Positions 1 to 7,311 of a DNA stretch of 18,874 nt are shown in pieces. Location of the stretch: contig DGJU01000047.1 in assembly GCA_002387605.1 (NCBI GenBank), positions 1 through 18,874 of the forward strand, in the 5' to 3' direction. Under the pieces are notes generated by a model. The model was given only the letters and a program-made list of their open reading frames with translations. It did no database searches and was not told where the DNA came from. How positions within the stretch are numbered: position 1 is the first letter of the stretch; every line of letters starts with the position of its first letter. The translations under genes and the position numbers were made by a program. This DNA comes from Alphaproteobacteria bacterium UBA4588 (GTDB taxonomy: Bacteria; Pseudomonadota; Alphaproteobacteria; Puniceispirillales; Puniceispirillaceae).

Positions 1-1052
1 TTTGCTACATTAGTGCGCGCACCAAGGAATAACGCGCCATAGCATGTCATATGCTCAAGGAACCAGTCATCGCGGTCTGTCATAACCTGAACATGTTCAG
101 ATGCGATATCATCAGCCACCTGAAGCATCTCATCATAGGTATCACAGACGATAACTTCGCCATAATCCGCCCAGCTGACAGACGCTGTATCTGCCGTTGG
201 CAGCATAAGCAGAAGCCGGTCGATTTCGGCGAGTGTTTCAGTTGCTAATGTTTCTGAATTTGTGAGCAGAATAGCTGGTGAATTATAGCCATGTTCTGCC
301 TGTCCTAAAAGGTCGGTTGCACAAAGCTCTGCATCAACTGTTTCATCGGCTATCACCATTGTTTCTGTTGGGCCGGCAAATAAATCAATCCCGACACGCC
401 CATATAGCTGTCGCTTTGCTTCGGCAACATAGGCATTGCCCGGGCCAACAAGCATATGAACAGGGTCCAGTGTTTCAGTGCCAATCGCCATAGCCCCAAC
501 CGCCTGAATACCGCCAAGCACGTAAATTTCGTGCGCACCACCAAGATGCATAGCCGCAATCACAGCCGGATTTGGTTCACCCTTGAAAGGCGGCGTGGCA
601 GCAACAATGCGCGGCACACCAGCAACAGAGGCTGTTGCAACAGACATATGCGCTGACGCGACCATTGGGAATTTACCGCCCGGCACATAACAGCCAACAG
701 ACTGAACAGGAATATTTTTATGTCCAAGAATCACGCCGGGAAGTGTTTCAACTTCTACATCTTTCATAGAATCGCGTTGTATCTGGGCAAAATTGCGAAC
801 CTGTTTCTGCGCAAATTTGATATCTTCCATATCACGCGCCGACACCTTATTCAGCAATGCCTCAATATCAGAGTCAGATAGCTTGAACTGGGCTGGACTA
901 TAATTATCAAATTTTTCTGAGAGCTCTCTGACAGCCAGATCGCCGTGGGTCTCAATATTTTTTAGGATAGCCTCTACGTTTTGACGCACAGTAGCGTCAT
1001 CTTCAGCACGAATTTCTTCGGCTTTTCCTGTCTTTAAATAGCGAATTGCCAT
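1..1052 (-). CDS. HisD/HpsN-family zinc-dependent dehydrogenase (histidinol dehydrogenase-like), 3' end cut by window edge
   Basis: The reading frame is open from an ATG at 1052 to the left edge (350 codons visible, C-terminus missing). An AGGGAG ribosome site lies about 9 nt upstream of the ATG. The protein resembles the histidinol dehydrogenase fold: dinucleotide-region glycines (YVPGGKFP, residues 122-129), FAGPTE (225-230), the zinc-binding QAEHG (Q251, H254) and the catalytic pair E319-H320 in ASEHVQV. The remaining zinc ligands of the family, an Asp and a His near the C-terminus, fall outside the window. HisD oxidises L-histidinol to histidine; the HpsN branch oxidises dihydroxypropanesulfonate to sulfolactate. 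The N-terminus MAIRYLKTGK and the lack of neighbouring his genes make me favour the HpsN-like, non-biosynthetic branch, but this is inference. It is separated by 143 bp and a weak hairpin from the upstream oxidoreductase gene, so it is probably its own unit. Confidence 0.85.
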   Translation of the reverse strand, partial: MAIRYLKTGKAEEIRAEDDATVRQNVEAILKNIETHGDLAVRELSEKFDNYSPAQFKLSDSDIEALLNKVSARDMEDIKFAQKQVRNFAQIQRDSMKDVEVETLPGVILGHKNIPVQSVGCYVPGGKFPMVASAHMSVATASVAGVPRIVAATPPFKGEPNPAVIAAMHLGGAHEIYVLGGIQAVGAMAIGTETLDPVHMLVGPGNAYVAEAKRQLYGRVGIDLFAGPTETMVIADETVDAELCATDLLGQAEHGYNSPAILLTNSETLATETLAEIDRLLLMLPTADTASVSWADYGEVIVCDTYDEMLQVADDIASEHVQVMTDRDDWFLEHMTCYGALFLGARTNVA

Positions 1053-1110
1053 GACCAGATTCTCTCCCTTAGGAAACCATTATCATCAATGATTAAGCAG
1101 TAGCTTGTAT

Positions 1111-1137
1111 CAAAATGCACTGCGTTATGAACGCGTG
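1111..1137 (-). terminator. candidate weak intrinsic terminator between the FAD oxidoreductase and HisD-like genes
   Basis: On the minus strand, CACGCGTT pairs with AACGC-A-GTG around a CAT loop, giving an 8-bp stem with one bulged base. It is followed by CATTTTG, a tract of only four T. It lies about 60 bp after the stop codon of the upstream gene. The short T-tract keeps confidence low; it could instead be an attenuating or stabilising hairpin in the HisD-like leader. Confidence 0.35.
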
Positions 1138-1195
1138 CGAGATTTTACTCTACCTGCTAAACTTATATCTTTGCAATCGTATTCAGTCGTCTGTG

Positions 1196-2512
1196 TTATG
1201 CTAGTCTTTGCGCAACAATACTGGCCTGTCTGGCAATTGAACTTGCTGCAACGATATCGCCTAAACTGCCTCCGGTCATGCTGCCAATGGCTGATAGGCT
1301 TTGCCATGGCGACTTATCTGGCCTATGGCAGGCAAGTAAGGCAGATACTGAAATACCGCGGCCCGATGAAGAGGGCTGAAGTAAGCCGTGCGCCATCATT
1401 GATGATAGTAACGCATCACCTGCAGGACCTGTGCAATTAATAACCTTATCTGAAATCAACGCTGCGCCGCCCGACAAGGTAAGCTGAATATTTGCCTTGT
1501 GCTCATCAAGCGATAAAGCGCGTCCTGAAAGAACCTGAAGCTGACCTGCTTTTTGAAGCGCAGATGCCGCCGCATGGGTATGCGGGCCGCACCGGAACCG
1601 TGTGAGCATCCACCATCCCCCAAAATGACGCATCAGCCGTCGACGCTCATTACCGCTTAATCCTTGATATACGTCGTTCAATCCAATGCGTAACGCTTCA
1701 AAGGATTCCTGCCATGAAATTTGCGTCCAATCTGGGCCAAGTATAGAGCGTGCCGCCCTGACCACATCACATGCGGTCCGACATTCAGGCCAGTTAAAAG
1801 CAGGCTTTACCGTCCAAGGCATCTGAACAGGCGGCAGCATCCCATTTGGCGTTATAACCTTTATCTGGCCTTTGTGACCTGCCTGAAAAAGCGCATAAAT
1901 CACATCCATTGCCGTTAGGCCGCCACCAATAATATTTACATCTTCACCTGACCCAACAGATGTCTGCCAGTCTCCTTTCCACACTGATTGGATGAGACGC
2001 TTATCATCATCTGGCAGGTGAACAGAACAAGGCCAGATAGGCTTAGGATTGCCCGTAGCAAGAATGAGGTGGTCACACTGATAGCGCGCGCCATGCTCTG
2101 TTTCGACTTGCCAGCGTGTATCGGCAGAATCAGTGAGCGCGCGCGCTTGGATAACATGTTCAGAAATCTGGGTAATCTTCTGAGGCAGATCAGCAAGGCA
2201 CGCACTGACATAGCGAGCAAAGTCTCGGCGCTGATAAAACGCGCCAGCAGGATGATGCGCATCATCATCATCAAGATTCTGTTTTGCCCATGCCGTAAAA
2301 TGAGAGGGGTTATCAGGCCAGAGCCTCATAAGGTCTGACCTGACATTCAGCTTATAGTCAGGAGTGGCGCACGCATAAGCAGCGCCACTCCCAAGCGTTC
2401 CTGTCCCAAATATTATGAGATTATCAAGATATTCGGGGGCATGCTGAGATAGATGAAGGACAAACGCAGCAGCGCCAAATCCATCACCAATAATGCCAAT
2501 TGATGGCGACAT
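1196..2512 (-). CDS. FAD/NAD(P)-binding oxidoreductase (NAD_binding_9 / YdhS-like)
   Basis: This is a 438-aa soluble flavoprotein of the uncharacterised FAD/NAD(P)-binding family. Visible are an N-terminal dinucleotide fold with GIIGDGFGAAAF (residues 6-17), the second-strand region ending in HLILATGNPKP (148-158), a second Rossmann-type loop VNIIGGGLTAMDV (192-204), and a late CTGPAGDALL segment (360-369) typical of the FAD-domain return. An acidic/His-rich loop (DDDDAHH, 81-87) sits after the first part. The substrate is unknown. Its ATG at 2512-2510 shares one base with the TAA stop of the rhodanese gene (TAATG), so the two are almost certainly translated together, which suggests a role in sulfur or persulfide redox chemistry; that link is inference. 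The length is complete, with no sign of frameshift. Confidence 0.85.
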   Translation of the reverse strand: MSPSIGIIGDGFGAAAFVLHLSQHAPEYLDNLIIFGTGTLGSGAAYACATPDYKLNVRSDLMRLWPDNPSHFTAWAKQNLDDDDAHHPAGAFYQRRDFARYVSACLADLPQKITQISEHVIQARALTDSADTRWQVETEHGARYQCDHLILATGNPKPIWPCSVHLPDDDKRLIQSVWKGDWQTSVGSGEDVNIIGGGLTAMDVIYALFQAGHKGQIKVITPNGMLPPVQMPWTVKPAFNWPECRTACDVVRAARSILGPDWTQISWQESFEALRIGLNDVYQGLSGNERRRLMRHFGGWWMLTRFRCGPHTHAAASALQKAGQLQVLSGRALSLDEHKANIQLTLSGGAALISDKVINCTGPAGDALLSSMMAHGLLQPSSSGRGISVSALLACHRPDKSPWQSLSAIGSMTGGSLGDIVAASSIARQASIVAQRLA

Positions 2513-2886
2513 TAAGCTTCGGTTGGTCCGCCAGCATCCTTCCAGCTGGAAAATCCACCAACATTATGGACATTCGTAAAGCCCATTTCAGTTAGCGTTA
2601 GACCGGTAAGGGCTGCCATCCCGCCTGCACCACAGACAAGAATGATTTCACCATCTTTTTTCAGGGCAGGGTTATAGACAGCTGTATTTTCATCAGCCGC
2701 AAATTCCATAAATCCGCGTGGAATGCGAAGCGCGCCGGCAATTGTGCCTGACGCGGCAATTTCAAGACCATCACGCACATCAATAAAGAGCGCACTGCCC
2801 TCTTCATGCTTGGCAATGCCATCTGCAATATCCAGTTTTGGAACAGCTGCGTTAGCTGCGGCTAAATAATCCTGAGCGGTTTTCAT
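2512..2886 (-). CDS. single-domain rhodanese-like sulfurtransferase
   Basis: This 124-aa protein is one rhodanese domain with no signal peptide. I choose the ATG at 2886 because the ribosome site AGGAGAG lies just upstream; a 7-codon-longer start at 2907 would place that site inside the gene. Family features are FIDVRDGLEIAASGTIAGA (residues 34-52), the active loop beginning at Cys85 (CGAGGM), and the C-terminal GGFSSWKDAGGP (110-121). Rhodaneses carry sulfur as a persulfide on this Cys and pass it to acceptors. The loop lacks the basic residue often found at its end and is Gly-rich, so the natural acceptor may not be cyanide-like. It overlaps the downstream FAD/NAD(P) protein by one base and is preceded by a 139-bp gap, so it heads a two-gene unit. 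Confidence 0.88.
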   Translation of the reverse strand: MKTAQDYLAAANAAVPKLDIADGIAKHEEGSALFIDVRDGLEIAASGTIAGALRIPRGFMEFAADENTAVYNPALKKDGEIILVCGAGGMAALTGLTLTEMGFTNVHNVGGFSSWKDAGGPTEA

Positions 2887-3025
2887 CAGTCTCTCTCCTG
2901 AAAACATAATTTTCTATGACAATAATTCATCAGACATAAACCCGTAAAAAAACGAACTCTATCTTCTTGCTCATAAGTTAGGGCAGTTAGGCTTGCGGCG
3001 CAAAAACTCTTTTCATAATGATGAC
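2887..3025. other. intergenic leader of the rhodanese-oxidoreductase pair
   Basis: This 139-bp AT-rich gap lies between the DMT permease stop and the rhodanese start. It contains a run of seven T on the minus strand (plus-strand A-run in 2946-2952) preceded by only an imperfect AACT/AGTT hairpin, so a terminator for the permease is possible but not convincing. The promoter of the rhodanese gene must lie here or further upstream; I do not see a clear sigma-70 pair. Confidence 0.3.
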
Positions 3026-3889
3026 TTATTCTGGCTTTGCGGCAACCCGCGTTGCCACATAGACGCCGATTGTTGCTATGCCAAGGCCAGCAATATCCAT
3101 CATTGTGAGCGCTTCATCAACAACCAGCCAGGCCATCACTGCTGATACAGGCGGCACAAGGAAGAATAATGTTGCTGTCCGGCTCGCCGAGCCAACCGAA
3201 ATCAAATACATCAAAATCGTAAAGGCACCGAATGATACCATCACAATCTGCCAGCCCATTGAGAGAATGAAGGACGCTGTGAAATTAATAAATGGCTCTT
3301 CGAGCAACAGCATAACAACACAATGAAATACAGCAGCCCCGACGGCCTGATAACAATTGCTTACTGAAAGTGGTAATTTTCCGCTTACTTTTTTCTGCCA
3401 TAACGTCCCTATTGTTACTGCTGCGAGCGCAATAATGGATGCAACGACACCAATGACAGGAAGGCTGCCGCCAATATCAAATCCCAGAACAAGCGCCGCA
3501 CCTGCAAAGCCGAGACAAATACCAGCCCATTGCCGCCATGTGACAACTTCATTCAGGATAGGGCCAGCCAATGCGCCAGTTAGCACAGGTTGAAGCGATA
3601 CAATAAGGGCGGCAATACCTGCGGGAAGTCCTTTTGATATGGCAAAAAATACACCGCCCAGATAGAGCCCGTGAAACAGAACACCTGTTGCGCAGGCACT
3701 CAATATATCAGCGCGCGTGCCAGAAAACCGCTCACGCCGGATGATACTAAAGAGATAAAACCCAAGCGCTACAATAGCGAACCGAAACCCCAGAGATGCG
3801 AATGGAGAGGCATCGTCAACAATAATTTTGCTGGAGATAAAGGCTGATGACCATAAAAAGACAAAAATTAGGGGAAACAGGCGAACCAT
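3026..3889 (-). CDS. EamA/DMT-superfamily permease (copy 1)
   Basis: This is a 287-aa inner-membrane protein with two tandem EamA halves, about residues 4-135 and 145-282, and roughly ten hydrophobic segments. TM1 carries FLWSSAFISSKI (11-22), a common first-helix pattern of the family, and each half ends in a Gly-rich helix (GICLGFAGAALVLGF; GLGIATIGVYVA). DMT permeases move small metabolites such as amino acids, purines or organic acids, often outward. The substrate cannot be read from sequence. It begins 40 bp after the metallo-beta-lactamase-fold gene with only a weak ribosome site, so it is probably the last gene of a unit with FAH and MBL. Confidence 0.92.
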   Translation of the reverse strand: MVRLFPLIFVFLWSSAFISSKIIVDDASPFASLGFRFAIVALGFYLFSIIRRERFSGTRADILSACATGVLFHGLYLGGVFFAISKGLPAGIAALIVSLQPVLTGALAGPILNEVVTWRQWAGICLGFAGAALVLGFDIGGSLPVIGVVASIIALAAVTIGTLWQKKVSGKLPLSVSNCYQAVGAAVFHCVVMLLLEEPFINFTASFILSMGWQIVMVSFGAFTILMYLISVGSASRTATLFFLVPPVSAVMAWLVVDEALTMMDIAGLGIATIGVYVATRVAAKPE

Positions 3890-3910
3890 CTAATCAATCC
3901 AATACATAGC

Positions 3911-3934
3911 CTTAAGACCGCACATAGTCTTAAG
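3911..3934 (-). repeat. 8-bp perfect inverted repeat over the MBL stop codon
   Basis: CTTAAGAC (3911-3918) and GTCTTAAG (3927-3934) are exact inverse complements separated by 8 nt. The right arm covers the TAA stop of the MBL gene (3930-3932). On the minus strand the hairpin is not followed by a T-tract, so it is not a standard terminator. It could be an mRNA-stabilising or processing hairpin between the MBL and DMT cistrons. Confidence 0.5.
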
Positions 3935-4943
3935 ACGGATAATAACGGTCAATGCCGGCATCATCCTGCTGTTTTATCAACCGGCCCGAACTTTTCAGGT
4001 TATTAAGATGTGCACGCGCTTCACCTGACGCAAAATACAATTCATGCTCACCAAACATTCTGCCAAATAAGACATCCATCGCCGTTGATACGGTAAGGGG
4101 GGCACTTTTAGCTGCCTGTTCAAGCTGATCAAGGCGCATATGATGATGCTCTATCAAAGCTGTTGCCCGCAGATTGCCTTTGATAAACGGCCAGTCATGA
4201 CCGGGAAAGATATGCATATCTTCGGGCAGCGCCTGCATTTCGGTAAGATACTGGAAATAATGCGCCAGTAAATCATCATCCGTATCTCGGATATCAGCAG
4301 AAATATTCGGTGAAATACGCGGTAGCAGAAAATCAATGGAGATAAAGAGATTTCTGTTTTTATCCATCAAACTGATATGGGCATCGCTATGCCCTTTATC
4401 GATACGTGCTGTCCATACCCCTGCCTTAGTCGTGATCTGATAGCCATCTTCAACTAGGTTAAAGGACGGCAGGACACCACACTTCTCGCGGTACCGACTG
4501 CCACGATGGCGCACCTCTTCAATCGCCTCTGGCGCAAGATCATACTGAGTATATGTCTTCACCATCAATGCTGCGAAATCAGCAGGCTCATGGGCATAAA
4601 GCCAATGCGCATGCTCACCTTCCTTGGCACTTGTCCAAGCTTCAGCGCCTGTGATATCGCATAATGCGCCGCAATACCCAATATGATCAACATGGTGATG
4701 GGTTACCAATATCTGGCTAATGCGCTGCTGCGAGAGAGGCCCGTTCAGGAGCGCATCCCAATGCTCTTTAGTATGCACATTATCAATGCCGCAATCGATT
4801 AGTACCCATCCATCATCTGTATCTAGCATATACAGATTGATATGGTTTAACCGAAAGGGCAGATCGAAACGCGCCCAGAATAGATCATCAGCAAGCCTGG
4901 TTATGTGGCCAGGCTCTGGAATATCATACCCCAAGGCTTCCAT
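3930..4943 (-). CDS. metallo-beta-lactamase-fold hydrolase (LACTB2/glyoxalase II-like)
   Basis: This 337-aa predicted cytoplasmic enzyme has a full binuclear zinc site. THHHVDHIG contains the HxHxDH motif (H82, H84, D86, H87); further ligands are H185 in DKGHSDAH, D204 in ISIDFLLP and H249 in FPGHDW. The last 70 or so residues (GRMFGEHELYFASGEARAH, 294-312) look like the small helical or winged-helix tail of LACTB2-type proteins. The family hydrolyses thioesters, lactones or phosphoesters; the substrate here is unknown. AAAGGG upstream of the ATG at 4943 supports the start. It sits 36 bp after the FAH-family gene and 40 bp before a DMT permease, so it probably belongs to a small catabolic and transport unit. 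Confidence 0.9.
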   Translation of the reverse strand: MEALGYDIPEPGHITRLADDLFWARFDLPFRLNHINLYMLDTDDGWVLIDCGIDNVHTKEHWDALLNGPLSQQRISQILVTHHHVDHIGYCGALCDITGAEAWTSAKEGEHAHWLYAHEPADFAALMVKTYTQYDLAPEAIEEVRHRGSRYREKCGVLPSFNLVEDGYQITTKAGVWTARIDKGHSDAHISLMDKNRNLFISIDFLLPRISPNISADIRDTDDDLLAHYFQYLTEMQALPEDMHIFPGHDWPFIKGNLRATALIEHHHMRLDQLEQAAKSAPLTVSTAMDVLFGRMFGEHELYFASGEARAHLNNLKSSGRLIKQQDDAGIDRYYPS

Positions 4944-4979
4944 CTATCTGCCCTTTTTTCGTTTATACATGACGGCTTG

Positions 4980-5690
4980 TTAAGCGCTTGGTCCAATCGT
5001 AATGGCAATATCACCAATGCTTTCGATACCGCCTGTTACAACATCACCTGATGTCACAGCCCCAACGCCAGCCGGTGTGCCGGTGAAGATAAGATCGCCA
5101 GCCTTCAAGGTGACAGACTGACTACAAAAAGCGATAACATCACTGACATTCCAGATTTGGTCGGCGAGTGATGCATCCTGCTGGATTTCACCATTTACCG
5201 AAAGCCAGATCCGGCCCTCTGCCAAAGACTGCCGCTCAGCCGGCAGATCGGCAATCCGGACCAGAGGAGCAAGCGGGGCAGAATTATCAAATGCTTTACC
5301 CCAATCCCATGGACGGCCCTTTTCGCGGTGAGCTATTTGCTGATCACGGCGCGTAAAATCAATGCCAACACCAGCACCCCAGATATGGCTTATGGCGTCT
5401 TCAGGCGTAATATTTGCACCGCCCGTTCCAATCGCAAGAACCAGCTCAATTTCATAATGCAGGTTTTCTGTGATCGGCGGATAAGGAATGGTGCTACCTG
5501 TTTCAACAAGAGCATCAGCTGGCTTGGTGAAAAAGAATGGAGGCTCTTTATCACTAAAGCCCATTTCACGCGCATGCGCAGCATAGTTACGCCCAACACA
5601 GAAAATACGGCGGACAGGAAACCGCTCATCAGTCCCAGCAACAGCAGCACTTGCTTGCGGGTTTGGCGTAATCACATAGCCAGTCATCAT
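4980..5690 (-). CDS. fumarylacetoacetate hydrolase-family protein, fumarylpyruvate hydrolase-like
   Basis: This 236-aa single-domain FAH enzyme cleaves C-C bonds in acyl-pyruvates. Diagnostic pieces are VGRNYAAHAREMG (residues 32-44), FFTKPADAL (53-61), the metal site HYEIELVLAIG with E80 and E82 plus D111 in GVGIDFTRRD, the lysine K132 in DWGKAFDNSAP, and FTGTPAGVG (202-210). The size and N-terminus resemble fumarylpyruvate hydrolase (NagK type) of the gentisate pathway, but no gentisate dioxygenase or maleylpyruvate isomerase is nearby, so the substrate is open. Two ATGs are adjacent (5690 and 5687); GGAG is 4 nt from the first and 7 nt from the second, so the second may be used. It is the first gene after a terminator and carries a palindrome in its leader, so it probably starts a transcript with the MBL gene. 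Confidence 0.9.
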   Translation of the reverse strand: MMTGYVITPNPQASAAVAGTDERFPVRRIFCVGRNYAAHAREMGFSDKEPPFFFTKPADALVETGSTIPYPPITENLHYEIELVLAIGTGGANITPEDAISHIWGAGVGIDFTRRDQQIAHREKGRPWDWGKAFDNSAPLAPLVRIADLPAERQSLAEGRIWLSVNGEIQQDASLADQIWNVSDVIAFCSQSVTLKAGDLIFTGTPAGVGAVTSGDVVTGGIESIGDIAITIGPSA

Positions 5691-5707
5691 TAATCTCCAA
5701 GAAAATA

Positions 5708-5719
5708 ATTAACGTTAAT
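5708..5719. promoter_or_regulatory. 12-bp perfect palindrome, candidate operator upstream of the FAH-family gene
   Basis: ATTAACGTTAAT is its own reverse complement and lies 18-29 bp upstream of the FAH-family start, in the 63 bp between the preceding terminator and the gene. That is a usual place for a dimeric repressor or activator site. An AT-rich palindrome of this size can also arise by chance. No regulator gene is adjacent, so its partner is unknown. Confidence 0.3.
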
Positions 5720-5753
5720 ATCTACTCATTAGCAGGAAATATTCAGCAGTTGT

Positions 5754-5780
5754 AAAAAAACGGCACGAAATCTCACACCG
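5754..5780 (-). terminator. intrinsic terminator after the DMT permease (5781-6728)
   Basis: Directly after the TAG stop, the minus strand reads CGGTGT, an 8-nt loop, GTGCCG, then seven T. The stem has three G-C pairs at its base and three G-U wobbles. The position and long T-tract support termination of the upstream unit before the FAH gene. Confidence 0.55.
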
Positions 5781-6728
5781 CTAAGAGTCTAGGTAACGCT
5801 CCTTAGCTGACGCAAGGGTTACGATTACACCTGCTACAAAAATCAATACCATGCCTGCAATAGTTAAGAAGGAGAAATCTATCTGCCAGAAGAGCCAGCC
5901 GAACAGGGCCGCTGAGACAAGGTAGCTATATTCATACACTACCGAGTAGCTACTTTCTGAAATTTGATACGCGCGAGCCATCATAACAATGGAGGTCATC
6001 GTTGTAAGAGCCATCACCGCAATAATCAGCACATCAGAGAATGAGATAGCCTGCCAGCCTCGCAGTAAAAACGCTGCCTGCGGCGTTGGGTTGGTAATAT
6101 CTAGGTATGTTAATATGAGTGAGGTCAGCAATCCGGCGCCGCCAATAGCAATGAAAAAAACAATAACCAGAGAGAACGGATTTTCATGCTGGCAATAATG
6201 GCTCGTCATCAGAATCGCCAGCGCATAAAAAGCACCAGCGATAATAGGTAAAATAGCCAGCGGCTGAAACCCTGCCTCTCCAACATCAAGAACCAGAATT
6301 ACCCCTGCAGTTCCAAAGATGATTGCAGCAATACGTCGCCAGCCTATTTTGGTACCAAAGAACAGGGCGCTAAACAGAAGTGTAAAGACAGGCGCCGTAA
6401 ACAGGCCTGCCCCAGCAACAGCTGACGGCAGAAAGGATAGCACAGAAAAAAACAGCATCATCGCACAGACCATGAACAGAGTCCGTACAAGCACCGCACC
6501 CCATCGGCGCGGCATGAGAGAGATTTTGCTAAACCGCGCAATCACAATAATACAGATAACTGCAAAAAAGGAGCGGATGAAATGGAATTGCCCCAGACCA
6601 ACTCTGTCTGAGAACGCCTGCACAAAACTATCACAAATGCCCAGAATAGAGAGCCCAAGAATCAGCAACACAGCGCTCTGGCGCTGTGGCGGTAATTTGG
6701 TGAAGAATGCGGCAGCTGACTTAAACAT
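5781..6728 (-). CDS. EamA/DMT-superfamily permease (copy 2)
   Basis: This 315-aa inner-membrane protein has a short charged N-terminus (FFTKLPPQRQ) followed by about ten transmembrane segments in two EamA repeats. The first repeat ends near GTAGVILVLDVG and the second near AGMVLIFVAGVIVTLA. The region VVYEYSYLVSAALFGWLFW in the second half is typical of this alphaproteobacterial subgroup. The substrate is unknown; metabolite exchange or export is the family role. AAGG sits 5 nt before the ATG at 6728. A 9-bp hairpin overlaps the leader and covers AGGA just upstream of that site. A terminator follows immediately, so this is the last gene of its unit. Confidence 0.9.
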   Translation of the reverse strand: MFKSAAAFFTKLPPQRQSAVLLILGLSILGICDSFVQAFSDRVGLGQFHFIRSFFAVICIIVIARFSKISLMPRRWGAVLVRTLFMVCAMMLFFSVLSFLPSAVAGAGLFTAPVFTLLFSALFFGTKIGWRRIAAIIFGTAGVILVLDVGEAGFQPLAILPIIAGAFYALAILMTSHYCQHENPFSLVIVFFIAIGGAGLLTSLILTYLDITNPTPQAAFLLRGWQAISFSDVLIIAVMALTTMTSIVMMARAYQISESSYSVVYEYSYLVSAALFGWLFWQIDFSFLTIAGMVLIFVAGVIVTLASAKERYLDS

Positions 6729-6737
6729 GATACCTTC

Positions 6738-6760
6738 ATCCTATACCGCCAGTATAAGAT
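6738..6760 (-). repeat. 9-bp hairpin in the leader of DMT permease copy 2
   Basis: Read on the minus strand, ATCTTATAC (6760-6752) pairs with GTATAGGAT (6746-6738) around TGGCG; one of the nine pairs is G-U. The 3' arm ends about 9 nt before the ATG of the permease gene and contains part of the purine-rich ribosome region. It has no T-tract. It could modulate translation or be a protein-binding site. Confidence 0.4.
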
Positions 6761-6787
6761 AAATACCTAGTGCTTTTTTAATGTGGG

Positions 6788-7288
6788 TTAGCTTGCACTG
6801 CCAATACGCGGCGCAGACACAGCACTGGTCATCCAGATATCATCATCTGATTGTTCCTGACCAGCAGTGCGGAGAGCACGCAAAATCCAGTTATAACCAT
6901 AAGTCTTTCCATCGCGCGCGAGCACTGTGACCACAAAACGGGCCATACCGCCTTGTCTATCAATTTCTGTGATACTAGCCGATGAGTGGCCAATAAGCGG
7001 CGCATAGGCAGGGTTATCAAACAGCCCTGCAAATCTCTCAAGTGGGCCTGTTATCCGCTTATTATCGGGGTGTGCAAAAATCCAAACCTGCTCGATGCCA
7101 ACCATTCTATCTTGGCCTGACGCCTTCAGCCCCAATAATTGAATTTCAACAACGTCAAAGGCTGAAAACTGCGAAGACGGAGAGATAAATACATCATCAT
7201 TAGCCGATAAGGCTGCCCCCTTGAGGAGGGCAGGTAATAGCAGAATGATAAAAAGAAAGGCGCGCATATAAAACTTCATACATCTCAT
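6788..7288 (-). CDS. secreted DUF4864-like protein
   Basis: This 166-aa protein has an N-terminal signal sequence: basic residues, then AFLFIILLLPALL and a likely cleavage near GAALSA. The mature part matches the pattern I associate with DUF4864: VVEIQLLGLKASG, then FAHPDNKRITGPLERFAGLF (residues 71-90), YAPLIGHSSA, and the late YGYNWILRAL and DDIWMTSAVS. The family has no assigned function; the fold is probably a small alpha/beta cone, which is inference. Three in-frame ATGs (7288, 7279, 7267) all precede the hydrophobic core and none has a strong ribosome site, so the exact start is uncertain. It follows the dehalogenase gene by 23 bp and is likely co-transcribed with it. Confidence 0.75.
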   Translation of the reverse strand: MRCMKFYMRAFLFIILLLPALLKGAALSANDDVFISPSSQFSAFDVVEIQLLGLKASGQDRMVGIEQVWIFAHPDNKRITGPLERFAGLFDNPAYAPLIGHSSASITEIDRQGGMARFVVTVLARDGKTYGYNWILRALRTAGQEQSDDDIWMTSAVSAPRIGSAS

Positions 7289-7311
7289 TACGCGAAAGAG
7301 GGCTGAACGGA

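Noticed and set aside
1105..1440. Plus-strand reading frame of 111 codons
   Set aside because: Mostly antisense to the end of the FAD oxidoreductase, Cys/Arg/Leu-rich composition with no recognisable domain; shadow frame.
2253..2275. GAT/CAT trinucleotide run
   Set aside because: In-frame coding for an Asp/His-rich loop of the FAD oxidoreductase; too short to be a meaningful repeat tract.
2887..2907. Seven-codon N-terminal extension of the rhodanese
   Set aside because: It contains the ribosome site AGGAGAG of the downstream ATG.
2940..2990. T7 run with imperfect hairpin as terminator of DMT copy 1
   Set aside because: Stem is short and bulged; not enough to call.
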